Assembly (NCBI RefSeq): GCF_002567005.1
Contig: NZ_NUZU01000004.1
Span: 186,001-250,000 of the forward strand
Direction of reading: 5' to 3'
DNA length: 64,000 nt
Source of the DNA: Bacillus sp. AFS073361
Lineage (GTDB): Bacteria > Bacillota > Bacilli > Bacillales > Cytobacillaceae
The notes under the pieces are model-generated. The model was given only the letters and a program-made list of their open reading frames with translations, did no database searches and had not been told where the DNA came from. How positions within the stretch are numbered: the first letter of the stretch is position 1; each line of letters begins with the position of its first letter. This document shows positions 30,671 to 40,730 of the stretch, in pieces. A program made the position numbers and the translations under genes.

Positions 30671-31045
30671 TCATTTATGTACATGCAAAGCATGGTAAAA
30701 ATAATCTATCATAATGACAATATAGGATGTCATCAATCCTACCACTAAGGAAATCATATTGAATTGCTCTGGATATCTCAAGGCGATTAATGCGGCAATT
30801 CCAGCCATCGCCATTCTCGAGAGCGACCCTAAGGATTTAGGCTTTTTGCCCTCAGTTACTTTTTTATCAAAACTCTCCGTCTTTCTAACCAAGAACCAAA
30901 GGTTCAGATAACTGAAGCATGTCCCAAGAATCAGTCCTAAAAATACGGTTTGATATGAAGTGAAGCCCCAGCCAAGAACATAAATGGACAACAAGTAAAA
31001 AATCCATTTGCGCTGCCTGTTGTACATAACTCTGAAATCTGGCAT
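30671..31045 (-). CDS. atpI: ATP synthase subunit I
   Basis: A 124-residue membrane protein with four hydrophobic helices, typical of the AtpI family that helps assemble the c ring. ATG at 31045 is 2 bp after the atpZ stop; a longer open frame upstream overlaps atpZ and is spurious. Confidence 0.88.
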   Translation of the reverse strand: MPDFRVMYNRQRKWIFYLLSIYVLGWGFTSYQTVFLGLILGTCFSYLNLWFLVRKTESFDKKVTEGKKPKSLGSLSRMAMAGIAALIALRYPEQFNMISLVVGLMTSYIVIMIDYFYHALHVHK

Positions 31046-31047
31046 AG

Positions 31048-31272
31048 TTATTTTTCTCCTGAATAGAAATGGCGGATGGATAAAAGCATGGAATAGGTGC
31101 CCGCTGCAAGACCGATGAGCAGTCCGATTATTAAGAAAATTGGCTCGGTGCCCCACTGACGATCCAGCCATCTGCCTGAGAAAATACCTATTAGAATGGA
31201 ACCTACTAATTGGGAGACAATTGCGGACATTAAAGCCATAGCTTGAAATGGATTGCGGTTGTTTTTACGCAT
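31048..31272 (-). CDS. atpZ: AtpZ/AtpQ-type ATP synthase accessory membrane protein
   Basis: A 74-residue protein with two membrane helices separated by a short basic turn (GRWLDRQWGTEPIFLIIGLLIGL), the pattern of the AtpZ family found in front of atpI in many bacilli. AtpZ and AtpI have been linked with magnesium/calcium transport or assembly of F0. First gene of the atp operon here. Start at ATG 31272. Confidence 0.85.
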   Translation of the reverse strand: MRKNNRNPFQAMALMSAIVSQLVGSILIGIFSGRWLDRQWGTEPIFLIIGLLIGLAAGTYSMLLSIRHFYSGEK

Positions 31273-31390
31273 ATAAACACATCCTCACTCTGGAGAGAAT
31301 GTCAAGCGGGCAATGGTAAAATTCATAGCCAAAATACTATCTTCAGATAGATATTTTTACATGAAAACCCTATCATTTACACCCTTTGTT

Positions 31391-31419
31391 AGCATACAAT
31401 AGCACCCTGTCAATGTCAA
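31391..31419 (-). promoter_or_regulatory. Sigma-A promoter of the atp operon
   Basis: On the minus strand TTGACA (-35) and TATGCT (-10) are separated by 17 bp, with a second TTGACA immediately inside. It lies 119 bp upstream of atpZ, so the leader is long. No other gene is seen in the 360-bp gap 31273-31632. Confidence 0.85.
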
Positions 31420-31632
31420 TGAATTTACGTGAATTATACCACAAAGTATTCGCTGAATTATTTTCCATTCCAGAACTTTATCCAACATCCCTATTGTATT
31501 GTAAATTGTGAAGGATATTTGCCTATTTTGTGTCTATTTTGTGAACGTTTAGAATTATACTAATGGTACAATTTTATGAACTTTTATTATGGTACATAAA
31601 TATAGAAGGAATTTCCCCTATAATGGGCATGA

Positions 31633-33849
31633 TTATTCATCTGGTGTTTTCTCAATTGTTATCATACGTTCGAGAAAATCCTCTTTATTCGCTTTTTTCG
31701 CAAAAATTTTCACCAAATACGATCCGTCCCGTGGAAGTTGTTCCTTCGGTATGTCCCTATGAATTAGTCCTTTTTTCACATTGGTAATCGTATCTAAAAA
31801 GCCGACAAAGCGATAATCCTCTGGGTTAAACAACGCTATTCCAAATTCCTCTGCCCCACCCGGCAAATACACCTCATACTTATACTGCCCTGGTTTGTCG
31901 CCATTTGTAAAATCAAAGCCCATCACGCGCGGGTAGTTCGGCTCCTCCAACACATAGAGATACGGAATTCGAACGGTTGCGGCCCCTGCATGGAGCTTGA
32001 GGAAGCCGTCTTGTATTTTTCCCATAAACACGTTCGGGTCAACCGTTAACTCCACAGTGATGTCCTTTGTTTGTTTCGGTTCCAGCGTAAACGATAACGG
32101 CAGCCGCCAGTGGAGCCCATCGACGTGCGGCGGGATATCGAACGAATAGGTCTGGGTACGCGAACCCGTATTTTCCACAGTGAGGGAGACTTTCTGGACA
32201 TCACTCTGCTCGGTAAATTTCCCAAAGTGCATACTGCTAGGCGATACGAGTGTGCTCGTTTTGATTGCTTGATCCACTTGAATTCGGCCGGCTCCCTGTT
32301 CAAAGGTGCGGTAATAACTCTGTCTAGGGTTCGTTGCCGTGCTCGATTTAGCCAGTGGTATTGCCGTATTCATCAGTGCCGCTTTGATCTGATCCGGGGA
32401 CCAATCCGGATGTGCCTGCTTGATTAACGCACAGGCCCCTGCGACATGCGGTGCGGCCATACTCGTCCCCTGCAAAGACAGGTAGCCGCCCGGAATCGTC
32501 GAATTAATGGCGACCCCAGGTGCAACAATATCCGGCTTAATTTCCCATGAGCCTGTCACAGGGCCGCGCGAGCTGAAGTCGGCGAGCTGATCCCGCTCTT
32601 CGCTAACCACTACCCTTGCCGCGGTCGTTTGTTTTTTTATTTCTTTTTGTAAAATAACTCCGTCACCCTTCGCGAGTGCTCCGACAGGGATGGTCAGCTG
32701 AGAGTCCAGGTTTCCCATGAAGCGGCCCCCGCTGACATTATTGTAGATCAGCACCGCTTTTGCCCCCGCCTTTTGAGCATTTTCTGCCTTTTGTGTGAAC
32801 GTTAGGACGCCTCGTTCGATGAGAGCAATTTTCCCATCGACATGTTTCAGTTCATCAGGCCGTCCGAGCCCTCCATCCGCTAAGTCTATGGAACGGTCGA
32901 GATTCCACGTGGCTGAGCCTTCCATCGGCTCAATTTGGAATTGTTCCCGACTTCCTACTATAGATATATATGGAGTCTCGAGGGTAGGCGTTGATGCCCC
33001 CACCGAGATTGCTTTCGAGGCCGTTCCTGGTGAGCCGACGCTCCACACATTGGGCCCAGAATTCCCCGAGGCCGCCACCGCCACGATGCCGCGGTCGACC
33101 GCACGGTTAAGGGCAAGGCTGATCGGCAGGTCTGGCCCATTAATATCATTTCCGAGGGAAAGATTAACAATATCGACTTTATCCTTGATGGCTTGGTCTA
33201 TCGCGGCCAGTACCTGCTCTGTTGTCCCTCCCCCGCCCGGTCCAAGCGCCCGGTACGCGACAATTCTTGCCTCCGGGGCGACGCCCTTGATTTTTCCATT
33301 GGCCGCAATGATCCCTGCGACATGGGTCCCGTGGATGGTCGCCTTACCGAGGGCAAGCGTCTCCATCGGATCACGGTCATTGTCGACCAAATCGCGGCCG
33401 CCGGCATAGTTTCGCTTGAGGTCCGGATGCGTATAGTCGACGCCGGTATCAATCACCCCCACCGTGACTCCTTTTCCGGTAAGTCGTTGATTTTTATGAT
33501 CGAAAAATTTGCGGACTTCCTCCCCGCCAATAATCTCCACACTCTCCTCGGTCTCAGCCTGATACTGTATGACCGGTGAGACATTGGTGATTTGTTTCTG
33601 GCTCGTCGCTGCGAGTTTTGCGAGGGAGGCGGCGCTGCCTTGGACAGAGAAACCATCCAGTGCCTCGTGATATATTCGCCGCAGCTTCACGCCTTTGTAA
33701 GGTTGTAGGAGCTGTCGGATTTCCTCGTCGGTGTGCGGTTTGTCCAGAATAATAATCGCGGTGGTTTCCTGCATGCTTTCGGTAATGGAAGGATGAATGA
33801 GTATTTTAGGAGTTTGAAAAGCTAGCAGTAATGCCAGTAGAAGTTTCAT
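31633..33849 (-). CDS. vpr: Vpr-like secreted subtilisin-family serine protease
   Basis: A 738-residue S8 peptidase. Catalytic triad: D134 in GVIDTGVDYTHP, H173 in HGTHVAG, S463 in GTSMAAPHVAG. A signal peptide starts it (MKLLLALLLAFQ, rather short), then an I9-type propeptide (about 28-100). A protease-associated (PA) insert lies between His and Ser (about 320-400), and a C-terminal beta region (about 530-730) with Fn3-like folds. This is the layout of B. subtilis Vpr. Monocistronic, upstream of the atp operon. Its upstream region contains a 21-bp repeat array. Confidence 0.88.
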   Translation of the reverse strand: MKLLLALLLAFQTPKILIHPSITESMQETTAIIILDKPHTDEEIRQLLQPYKGVKLRRIYHEALDGFSVQGSAASLAKLAATSQKQITNVSPVIQYQAETEESVEIIGGEEVRKFFDHKNQRLTGKGVTVGVIDTGVDYTHPDLKRNYAGGRDLVDNDRDPMETLALGKATIHGTHVAGIIAANGKIKGVAPEARIVAYRALGPGGGGTTEQVLAAIDQAIKDKVDIVNLSLGNDINGPDLPISLALNRAVDRGIVAVAASGNSGPNVWSVGSPGTASKAISVGASTPTLETPYISIVGSREQFQIEPMEGSATWNLDRSIDLADGGLGRPDELKHVDGKIALIERGVLTFTQKAENAQKAGAKAVLIYNNVSGGRFMGNLDSQLTIPVGALAKGDGVILQKEIKKQTTAARVVVSEERDQLADFSSRGPVTGSWEIKPDIVAPGVAINSTIPGGYLSLQGTSMAAPHVAGACALIKQAHPDWSPDQIKAALMNTAIPLAKSSTATNPRQSYYRTFEQGAGRIQVDQAIKTSTLVSPSSMHFGKFTEQSDVQKVSLTVENTGSRTQTYSFDIPPHVDGLHWRLPLSFTLEPKQTKDITVELTVDPNVFMGKIQDGFLKLHAGAATVRIPYLYVLEEPNYPRVMGFDFTNGDKPGQYKYEVYLPGGAEEFGIALFNPEDYRFVGFLDTITNVKKGLIHRDIPKEQLPRDGSYLVKIFAKKANKEDFLERMITIEKTPDE

Positions 33850-33919
33850 CAGCAGATTTCCCCTTTTTCCATATCGTTTTCATTGAGGGGGGAAAGTATG
33901 CAAAAATGGATATTTTTTA

Positions 33920-34011
33920 AATTCGCTCATTGACGCACTAAATTCGCCCATTACTTCCTAAGATTCGCTCATTACACTCTAGAATTCGCTCAAAAGGTAT
34001 CAAGCCTTCGC
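33920..34011. repeat. 21-bp periodic repeat array B (four units plus a decayed fifth)
   Basis: The core ATTCGCYCATTA starts at 33921, 33942, 33963 and 33984 (exact 21-bp steps); a weaker CTTCGCCAATAATGAG follows at 34006. It lies between the upp terminator and the vpr start. Confidence 0.88.
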
Positions 34012-34102
34012 CAATAATGAGTGAAGTCGTTCATAATCCAACGATGACCTATTATTAAAAAGCTGAAATTTTATATGGATATCGGATTTTTAGCAAAAAA
34101 AC

Positions 34103-34133
34103 AAAAAAAGCCGAGTAATTTCTCGACTTTTTT
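34103..34133 (-). terminator. Intrinsic terminator of upp
   Basis: AAAAAAGTCGAG/CTCGGCTTTTTTT hairpin on the minus strand, just after the upp stop. Confidence 0.85.
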
Positions 34134-34144
34134 CAGGAAGGATC

Positions 34145-34813
<669 letters not shown>

Positions 34814-34871
34814 TCATTTTACAGAAAAACAATCCAATGAGCAAATCAGAATAACTAGTTAGATTTTTCAA

Positions 34872-34899
34872 AAAAAATCGGCCTGCTAGGAGGCCGATT
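34872..34899 (-). terminator. Intrinsic terminator of glyA
   Basis: AATCGGCCTCCTAGCAGGCCGATT hairpin followed by TTTTTTG on the minus strand. Confidence 0.9.
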
Positions 34900-34908
34900 C
34901 TTAGATGT

Positions 34909-36150
34909 TTAGTATTCTGGATATAGGGTAAATTTGCCTGTTAAAGCTTCGACACGTCCCGCCGCTTCCTCAAGCTTCGCTTCATCTTCATGATTTTTCA
35001 AAGTAAACGCGATAATTGAAGCAATTTCGTCCATTTCTGCTTCAGCAAAGCCACGGCTTGTAACTGCCGCCGTTCCGATACGGATACCGCTTGTTACGAA
35101 CGGGCTTTGTTGATCAAATGGAATCGTGTTTTTATTAACTGTGATTCCAACTTCATCAAGGACTTTTTCAGCAACCTTGCCAGTTAATCCAAGCGTCGTT
35201 ACGTCCACTAATAAAAGGTGGTTGTCCGTACCGCCGGAAACTAACTGCAAGCCTTCCTTTTGAAGACTATCAGCCAGGCGCTGAGCGTTAGCAATAATTT
35301 GGCCTGCATAATCTTTAAAGCTGTCTTGAAGTGCTTCGCCAAACGCAACGGCTTTAGCTGCGATGACATGCATCAATGGACCGCCTTGGATTCCAGGGAA
35401 GATAGATTTATCAATCTTCTTGCCAAATTCCTCTTTGCAAAGGATCATCCCGCCGCGTGGACCGCGCAATGTTTTATGCGTTGTTGTAGTCACGAAATCT
35501 GCATATGGAACTGGGTTTTGGTGCAAACCTGCCGCAACAAGGCCAGCGATATGCGCCATATCAACCATTAAGTACGCGCCGACTTCATCAGCAATCTCGC
35601 GGAACTTCGCGAAATCGATCGCACGCGGGTAGGCACTTGCCCCAGCAACAATCATCTTTGGCTTGTGTTCAAGTGCTTTGGCACGAACATCATCATAGTT
35701 GATGCGTTGAGTTGTTTCATCTACGCCATATTCAACAAAGTTATACTGAACACCACTGAAGTTAACCGGACTGCCGTGTGTTAAGTGGCCGCCGTGGGAT
35801 AAGTTCATTCCAAGAACCGTGTCGCCTTGCTCAAGCACCGTGAAGTATACTGCCATATTGGCTTGGGCACCTGAGTGCGGCTGCACGTTCACATATTCCG
35901 CACCGAAAATTTCCTTCGCACGGTCGCGGGCCAAGTCTTCAACAATATCGACATATTCACAGCCGCCATAATATCGACGGTTAGGATAGCCTTCTGCATA
36001 TTTGTTCGTTAACACAGAGCCTTGTGCTTCCATGACTGCTTCGCTAACAAAGTTTTCTGAGGCAATTAATTCAATCTTAGAGCGTTGACGACCTAATTCT
36101 TTTTGAATCGCTTGAAAAACCTGTTCATCCGCTTGAGGCAAATGCTTCAT
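34909..36150 (-). CDS. glyA: Serine hydroxymethyltransferase
   Basis: A 413-residue PLP enzyme interconverting serine and glycine with tetrahydrofolate as one-carbon carrier. The PLP lysine lies in [15 protein letters not shown]; the N-terminal [14 protein letters not shown] and C-terminal [15 protein letters not shown] are family marks. ATG at 36150 with AAGGGGGA upstream. Possible PurR boxes lie further upstream, which would fit the known purine control of glyA in B. subtilis. Confidence 0.97.
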   Translation of the reverse strand: MKHLPQADEQVFQAIQKELGRQRSKIELIASENFVSEAVMEAQGSVLTNKYAEGYPNRRYYGGCEYVDIVEDLARDRAKEIFGAEYVNVQPHSGAQANMAVYFTVLEQGDTVLGMNLSHGGHLTHGSPVNFSGVQYNFVEYGVDETTQRINYDDVRAKALEHKPKMIVAGASAYPRAIDFAKFREIADEVGAYLMVDMAHIAGLVAAGLHQNPVPYADFVTTTTHKTLRGPRGGMILCKEEFGKKIDKSIFPGIQGGPLMHVIAAKAVAFGEALQDSFKDYAGQIIANAQRLADSLQKEGLQLVSGGTDNHLLLVDVTTLGLTGKVAEKVLDEVGITVNKNTIPFDQQSPFVTSGIRIGTAAVTSRGFAEAEMDEIASIIAFTLKNHEDEAKLEEAAGRVEALTGKFTLYPEY

Positions 36151-36210
36151 GACAAAAAATCCCCCTTGTATGTGAGTGACTACTATTTACATTTTCAAAA
36201 ATTCTTTTTT

Positions 36211-36216
36211 ATTTTA
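36211..36216 (-). promoter_or_regulatory. Possible -10 box of glyA
   Basis: TAAAAT on the minus strand about 60 bp upstream of the ATG; the -35 region is not clear. Confidence 0.3.
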
Positions 36217-36308
36217 GCATGAAACACTCATAAATTAAAAGAGAAACATTTTTCGTATTTTAATTATTTTTTTAACCCAAAGCGAGCGTTTCTATGCACT
36301 CCAATCTT

Positions 36309-36357
36309 ATTTCACGAATAAAAATATTTTTTCTGACAGTAATGTTCGTGTTTTTGG
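36309..36357. promoter_or_regulatory. Possible pair of PurR boxes upstream of glyA
   Basis: On the minus strand AAACACGAACATTA resembles the PurBox AWWWCCGAACWWT. About 16 bp further an inverted CGAATAAAA-type half follows, the arrangement used by PurR dimers. Matches are imperfect and the boxes lie rather far from the start. Confidence 0.35.
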
Positions 36358-36412
36358 TAATAAACTAATTATTCTATCATAATTTGCCATCGTATATACA
36401 AGCCTGAATGAT

Positions 36413-36425
36413 GGTGCCTGACACC
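36413..36425. repeat. GGTGCCTGACACC copy after ywlG
   Basis: Single perfect copy, 8 bp past the ywlG stop codon. Confidence 0.9.
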
Positions 36426-36433
36426 CATGTCTT

Positions 36434-37000
36434 TTATGAACAGCTTGAGTTTTCTTGATTGCGCTCATAGACAGCGCGCGCCCCGCCAATTAGTTTCGGA
36501 CGCACTTTGGCGAGCGTTACATGGGCTTGTCCAATCTTTTTTTGGGTCACCCGGACAGGAACTGCTACATGTTTTAGGTGCATACCAATCAAGGTATTGC
36601 CAATGTCGATTCCGGCATCTGCCTTCACGAACTCCACCACGACTGCATCCTCCAGCTCCCCAAAGGCATAGGTTGCCATTGCCCCGCCTGCTTTTCGGAC
36701 AGGGACAACCGAGACCTCATCAAAGCGTTTTGCAGCTGCCACCGTCCGTTCAACGACCAAGGCTCGATTTAAATGCTCACAGCATTGGAACGCCAGATCA
36801 ATCCCTGTGTCCCCTTGAAGTTTTTTCAAGCCGCGAAAAATCATTTCCGCGACTTCGACTGTCCCGGATGTTCCAATTCGCTCTCCAATCACTTCACTGG
36901 TACTGCAGCCGACCACAAGCAGCTGTCCCGGTCTCAAATTAGCCTGTTCTTTGAATTCTGCTAAAATTGTTTCCAGCTCTTTTTCACTTTCTTGAATCAT
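36434..37000 (-). CDS. ywlG: YwlG family protein (DUF436)
   Basis: A 188-residue conserved protein of unknown activity, with [30 protein letters not shown] and later [14 protein letters not shown], the Cys-containing signatures of the TIGR01440/DUF436 family. It sits between glyA and rpiB exactly as in B. subtilis. GGGGGTAAGG precedes the ATG. The conserved cysteines and acids suggest an enzyme, but no reaction is known to me. Confidence 0.9.
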   Translation of the reverse strand: MIQESEKELETILAEFKEQANLRPGQLLVVGCSTSEVIGERIGTSGTVEVAEMIFRGLKKLQGDTGIDLAFQCCEHLNRALVVERTVAAAKRFDEVSVVPVRKAGGAMATYAFGELEDAVVVEFVKADAGIDIGNTLIGMHLKHVAVPVRVTQKKIGQAHVTLAKVRPKLIGGARAVYERNQENSSCS

Positions 37001-37049
37001 AAGCCTTACCCCCTAACAGATTTCGCGTTCGACTCTTGATCTAAGTGAA

Positions 37050-37496
37050 TTAAAGGTGCTTATCCTCGTATTCGCCAATTTTACCAACCCGGCCAGCATG
37101 GCGGCCGCCTTCGAATTCACCGGTCAGCCAAACTTGGGCAATATCACGGGCCAAGCCAGGACCAATGACGCGTTCGCCCATCGCTAAGATATTGGAATCA
37201 TTATGGGCGCGCGTTGCTTTCGCACTAAAGGTATCATGAACCAATGCACAGCGAATTCCTTTTACTTTGTTGGCCGCAATGCTCATGCCAATCCCCGTCC
37301 CACAAATCAGGATGCCGCGGTCAAATTCACCCTTCGCCACTTTTTCAGCAACCGGCAGTGCATAATCTGGATAATCGACCGAAGTTTCGCACTCACAGCC
37401 AAAATCTTGGTATTCAATGCCCAGCTCTACGAGTAAGCTGGCAATTTCTTTGCGAAGATTAACCCCGCCATGGTCTGATGCTAAAGCTACTTTCAT
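37050..37496 (-). CDS. rpiB: Ribose-5-phosphate isomerase B
   Basis: A 148-residue LacAB/RpiB isomerase interconverting ribose 5-phosphate and ribulose 5-phosphate. The active-site pieces are ALASDHGG, FGCECETSVDYPDYA, ICGTGIGMSIAANK (catalytic Cys) and AHNDSNILAMGERVIG. ATG at 37496 follows AGGAGG; the longer frame to 37565 has no ribosome-binding site. B. subtilis ywlF is the equivalent gene. Confidence 0.94.
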   Translation of the reverse strand: MKVALASDHGGVNLRKEIASLLVELGIEYQDFGCECETSVDYPDYALPVAEKVAKGEFDRGILICGTGIGMSIAANKVKGIRCALVHDTFSAKATRAHNDSNILAMGERVIGPGLARDIAQVWLTGEFEGGRHAGRVGKIGEYEDKHL

Positions 37497-37628
37497 GAAA
37501 AATCCCTCCTGTTTTCCTTTTGCTATTATGTATGTCCCAGCGCAGGCCCAACAACAAATGGACACTTCCGCTCTCCTGATTTATTTTGACATACCCTCGC
37601 TGAAATAGAAAGTTCCCTGTTCAAAAAT

Positions 37629-37660
37629 AAAAGCCCTCTTCTAAAGAAAGAGAGCATTCC
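37629..37660 (-). terminator. Intrinsic terminator of ywlE
   Basis: On the minus strand ATGCTCTCTTTCTTTAGAAG pairs imperfectly with AGAGGGCTTTTATTT. Confidence 0.65.
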
Positions 37661-37668
37661 ATCAAGTA

Positions 37669-38106
37669 TTACTTTAGTTTTCCAATGGCCTTGTCAATTA
37701 ATTCATCTAGTTCACGAAAGGTTTGCTCATACATCGCCAGGGAGCCGCCATAAGGATCGACCACATCTGAATTGAAGCCTTCCCCGCTGTATTCCTTTAA
37801 GGTAAAGACCTTATGGCCCACTTCTGGGTATTGCTGGAGAATCGCCATCTTGTGTGAAGACGTCATAGTGAGGATGAGGTCGGCCCAATTGACTTCGACA
37901 CCGGTTAACAAGCTGGAACGGTGATTATGCGCGATCCCATTGTCCTCGAGCACCTTTTTCGCATGTGTGGATGCCTCACTACCGTTCGCTGCATAGATTC
38001 CTGCGGACCTCACTTCAATCTCGTCCATTTGTTTATTTTTCAAAATCGCTTCGGCCATTGGACTTCTGCAGGTATTTCCTGTGCATACAAATAAAATGCG
38101 CTGCAA
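37669..38106 (-). CDS. ywlE: Protein arginine phosphatase (low-molecular-weight phosphatase family)
   Basis: A 145-residue LMW-PTP-fold enzyme; the nucleophile loop CTGNTCRSP (C-X5-R) is at the N-terminus and the general-acid aspartate is in VVDPYGGS. The Thr in the loop (CTGNTCR) is the residue linked in B. subtilis YwlE with preference for phosphoarginine, so it should reverse McsB protein arginine phosphorylation. The start is TTG at 38106 with AGGAGG 8 nt upstream. Confidence 0.92.
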   Translation of the reverse strand: MQRILFVCTGNTCRSPMAEAILKNKQMDEIEVRSAGIYAANGSEASTHAKKVLEDNGIAHNHRSSLLTGVEVNWADLILTMTSSHKMAILQQYPEVGHKVFTLKEYSGEGFNSDVVDPYGGSLAMYEQTFRELDELIDKAIGKLK

Positions 38107-38175
38107 TGTGTGTGCCTCCTTTTTGCATGATTCTTATGTAATGATTTTACCATAGGTACGCAAAGGATTTCCTCC

Positions 38176-38733
38176 TTACAAGAACGGAGCAAGCAGCTTT
38201 ATCCCAAACGCAAGGAGAATCGCGCCGCCAAGCGCTTCACTATAGGCCCCCACCCAGCCCTGCATCTTCCGGCCGAGCAGTAATCCTAACCACGTTTGCA
38301 CGGTTGCCATGATGCCAAAACAGATAATCACCATGATTGTCTTCGCACCATAAATACCTAAAGTAAGACCAACAGAAAAACTATCCAGACTTACACTCAA
38401 GGCAAAGATCAACAAGCCAAAGCCAACAGGGGAAATGACCTTCTCGTCCCCCTTTTTAAGGGTTGACCAGACCATTTGTATACCTAGCAAAATCAACAGA
38501 AAACCGCCGATAAAGGTTGCAAACGTACCAAACTTATCCGATAAAAATTTCCCAGCAAGCAACCCTAAAAGCGGCATCCAAACGTGGAACAAGCCTATTG
38601 TTAGGCCGATATTGAATATTTTCTTAAGCCGAAGTTTGTACATTCCCATGCCAAGCCCGACTGAAAATGCATCCATCCCTAGCGCAAACGCCATTAACAT
38701 CAAAGTTATCAATTCACTAATCATCTCAGACAT
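38176..38733 (-). CDS. mntP: Manganese efflux pump MntP
   Basis: A 185-residue membrane protein with six helices in two repeats, each with a conserved acidic motif: [14 protein letters not shown] and [16 protein letters not shown]. This is the MntP (YwlD/DUF204) pattern. It lies between ywlE and ywlC as in B. subtilis. I looked for a yybP-ykoY riboswitch upstream and did not recognise one. Confidence 0.92.
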   Translation of the reverse strand: MSEMISELITLMLMAFALGMDAFSVGLGMGMYKLRLKKIFNIGLTIGLFHVWMPLLGLLAGKFLSDKFGTFATFIGGFLLILLGIQMVWSTLKKGDEKVISPVGFGLLIFALSVSLDSFSVGLTLGIYGAKTIMVIICFGIMATVQTWLGLLLGRKMQGWVGAYSEALGGAILLAFGIKLLAPFL

Positions 38734-38828
38734 TCGGACCCCGCCCCCTTGGACTAACTAAACTAAGCATATGCACGTCCAAACAAATTTAGAAGTCAAG
38801 CTGGGAAAGCGGAACCTTCGTCACATAT

Positions 38829-38880
38829 GGTGCCTGACACCCTTTCCATCGTCTTCATATGATTAATGGTGCCTGACACC
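38829..38880. repeat. Two direct GGTGCCTGACACC copies
   Basis: Perfect copies at 38829-38841 and 38868-38880, same orientation, 39 bp apart (the same 39-bp step as two of the copies in prmC), between ywlC and mntP. Confidence 0.9.
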
Positions 38881-38906
38881 AAAAATGACACCCCAAAAAA
38901 GACATC

Positions 38907-38943
38907 AAAAAACCACCAGTCCCCTACTAAGAGGAGAACCTGG
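38907..38943 (-). terminator. Intrinsic terminator of ywlC
   Basis: CCACCAGGTTCTCC/GGGGACTGGTGG hairpin followed by TTTTTTG on the minus strand. Confidence 0.85.
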
Positions 38944-38951
38944 TGGCAGTG

Positions 38952-39995
38952 TTATTCGGTAATCAATTTATTTCCCGCAGCTTTCTGAAGGCGGTTCATG
39001 ATGGCATGTCCGACACCTGCGTTCGGAAAGATTTCACTAAAAATAACGTCGACCTTTTCCTGATTAAATCTTCGTAACGTGTCATAAAGTGCGGCGGCCA
39101 CTGTTTCCAGCTCTGCCCGCTTCCCGCACGCAAGCACCACATCAGCCTCGAACAACCGGGCATTCTCTTCCGTCGTCAGCACTCCGACCCGCAACCCTTC
39201 CTGCCGCTTTTCTTCTACTAAACCTTGAAGAAATTCCGTGGTGCCTGACACCATAAAAAGTGGGGCATTCGGGGCGTAGTGACGGTATTTCATACCTGGT
39301 GCCTTCGGCCGTGCCGCTTCATCGGTTAACGCAGCATCGACATGAACCACACCCACAACGGATTCGAGTTGTTCTTTCGTTACCCCGCCTGGCCGCAAAA
39401 TCACCGGTATGGACTCCGTACAATCAACCACTGTTGATTCCACGCCAATTCCTGTGGCACCGCCGTCAATCACACCAGCAATTTTTCCATTTAAGTCGTC
39501 CAAAACATGATCGGCTGTCGTTGGACTCGGCTTGCCCGAACTGTTCGCACTCGGCGCCGCAATCGGCAATCCACAACTTTTCAACAGCGCCAGCGCAACA
39601 GGGTGGTCCGGCATCCTGACCGCAACCGTCGCTAAGCCTGCTGTTGCTATTTCCGAAAGGACGCCCTCTTTCTTTTTAAAAATAATCGTCAACGGGCCCG
39701 GCCAAAAACCTTCTATTAATCGCTCCGCTTTCTCCGGTACCTCAGCCACAAACTCACTCAACTGATTTTTTTCCGCAATGTGGATAATCAGTGGATTATC
39801 ACTCGGTCTGCCTTTCGCGGCAAAAATCTTTTCCACTGCCGCATCACTTTTCGCATTCCCGCCCAGGCCATAGACTGTCTCCGTCGGCAAAGCGACCACT
39901 TCGTTATCCCTTAAAAAATTCGCTGCATCCACAACTTGTGGATTATTTTCAAGTTTATCCACATATTTATCCACTTTCCAAACTTTCGTGTTCAT
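38952..39995 (-). CDS. ywlC: L-threonylcarbamoyladenylate synthase (Sua5/YwlC)
   Basis: A 347-residue enzyme making threonylcarbamoyl-AMP for the t6A37 modification of tRNA. The YrdC domain (about 20-205) has PTETVYGLGGNAKSD, KGRPSDNPLIIHI and APSANSSGKPSPT; the C-terminal Sua5 domain (about 230-345) follows APGMKYRHYAPNAPLF. The start has AAAGGTGG, itself part of a DnaA box. Residues 249-252 (VSGT) are encoded by a GGTGTCAGGCACC copy; from memory the B. subtilis protein has VDGS here, so no length change is seen. The N-terminus (KVDKYVDKL) is encoded by two DnaA boxes. Confidence 0.95.
   Translation of the reverse strand: MNTKVWKVDKYVDKLENNPQVVDAANFLRDNEVVALPTETVYGLGGNAKSDAAVEKIFAAKGRPSDNPLIIHIAEKNQLSEFVAEVPEKAERLIEGFWPGPLTIIFKKKEGVLSEIATAGLATVAVRMPDHPVALALLKSCGLPIAAPSANSSGKPSPTTADHVLDDLNGKIAGVIDGGATGIGVESTVVDCTESIPVILRPGGVTKEQLESVVGVVHVDAALTDEAARPKAPGMKYRHYAPNAPLFMVSGTTEFLQGLVEEKRQEGLRVGVLTTEENARLFEADVVLACGKRAELETVAAALYDTLRRFNQEKVDVIFSEIFPNAGVGHAIMNRLQKAAGNKLITE
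39240..39252. repeat. GGTGTCAGGCACC copy inside ywlC
   Basis: Perfect copy on the coding (minus) strand, read Val-Ser-Gly-Thr, in the C-terminal Sua5 domain. Confidence 0.9.
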
Positions 39996-40216
39996 AGTTA
40001 TCCACCTTTATCTCAAGCGAGTCTACTAGCGAAATTTGGCGAATTTAGTCACCTAGACTCATATTTTTCACTTAATACGTTTGAAAGTATAAAAGAAGCT
40101 GTGTATAAATACAAGCTTTATCCACAAATTGTGCACAACTTCCGTGAAAAAGTGGATAACTTTGTGGATATATCCACAATTACAATGAAAATTTTAAAAA
40201 TAATGAGTTATCCACA
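39937..40216. promoter_or_regulatory. DnaA-box cluster at ywlC
   Basis: Perfect TTATCCACA boxes at 39955, 40119 and 40208, and boxes with one mismatch at 39937, 39967, 39998, 40152, 40164 and 40171 (both strands): nine in 280 bp. They cover the start of ywlC, the spacer and the end of ywlB. In B. subtilis one of the oriC-proximal DnaA-box clusters that titrate DnaA is located at ywlC, so this is probably its counterpart. It is not an origin: no AT-rich unwinding region or dnaA/dnaN is present. Confidence 0.85.
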
Positions 40217-40626
40217 TTTAAAACGTGTCGAATATGTTCTGACTGATAAAATTCGCTAGGTAATTCCTCCCGTTCAACTCTCTGAAAGCCCATTAGCTCA
40301 AAAAACGGTAAAGCCACACTCTTATTTGTTGCCAAAAACAAATCTTTCATCCCCTTTTCATTCGCCAATTGGACCATTTGATCAAATAGGACGAAGATTT
40401 CCTTCTCCGCTTGTCCAGGTGCCACCACAAGGGAACGCAATAGTCCAAATTCCGTGTACGCCTCCATCCCAAGCGTCCCCTTTAATGTTCCATCTTCACT
40501 CTCTAACAACAGAAAATAGTCAATCGAATCGTCATTTAATCCATCCGTCCCCAGCCCCGCCCTCGATAAAAATGCCTGTAAATTGCCCAAGTCTTCTTTT
40601 TTAGCCCTGCGAATCAATGCCTGCAT
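40180..40626 (-). CDS. ywlB: GNAT-family N-acetyltransferase YwlB
   Basis: A 148-residue acetyltransferase-fold protein: motif A region GLLRSLVVAPGQAEKEIFVLL-like with the beta strand before it (GTLGMEAYTEFG), and C-terminal LFLATNKSVALPFFELMGFQRV. The substrate is unknown; B. subtilis ywlB is at the same place between spoIIR and ywlC. ATG at 40626 has AGAGGTGG 8 nt upstream, better than the GTG four codons earlier inside that site. Its 3' end includes a DnaA box. Confidence 0.85.
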   Translation of the reverse strand: MQALIRRAKKEDLGNLQAFLSRAGLGTDGLNDDSIDYFLLLESEDGTLKGTLGMEAYTEFGLLRSLVVAPGQAEKEIFVLFDQMVQLANEKGMKDLFLATNKSVALPFFELMGFQRVEREELPSEFYQSEHIRHVLNVDNSLFLKFSL

Positions 40627-40730
40627 CCAATCATCCACCTCTTTTTAAGATTCTACTCTATGAATATGGATGAACTAGAACAAATAGAACCGCTAGATTC
40701 AGGAATCTAGTAAATTTATTCATAACACGA

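Noticed and set aside
32795..33409. Open frame of 204 codons opposite vpr
   Set aside because: Antisense to a well-conserved protease domain, no ribosome-binding site, no recognisable protein.
38734..38828. yybP-ykoY manganese riboswitch before mntP
   Set aside because: The region is too short and none of the conserved riboswitch segments was recognised.
39937..40216. Replication origin
   Set aside because: DnaA boxes are present, but no dnaA, dnaN or AT-rich unwinding element; the cluster at ywlC has a known non-origin counterpart in B. subtilis.
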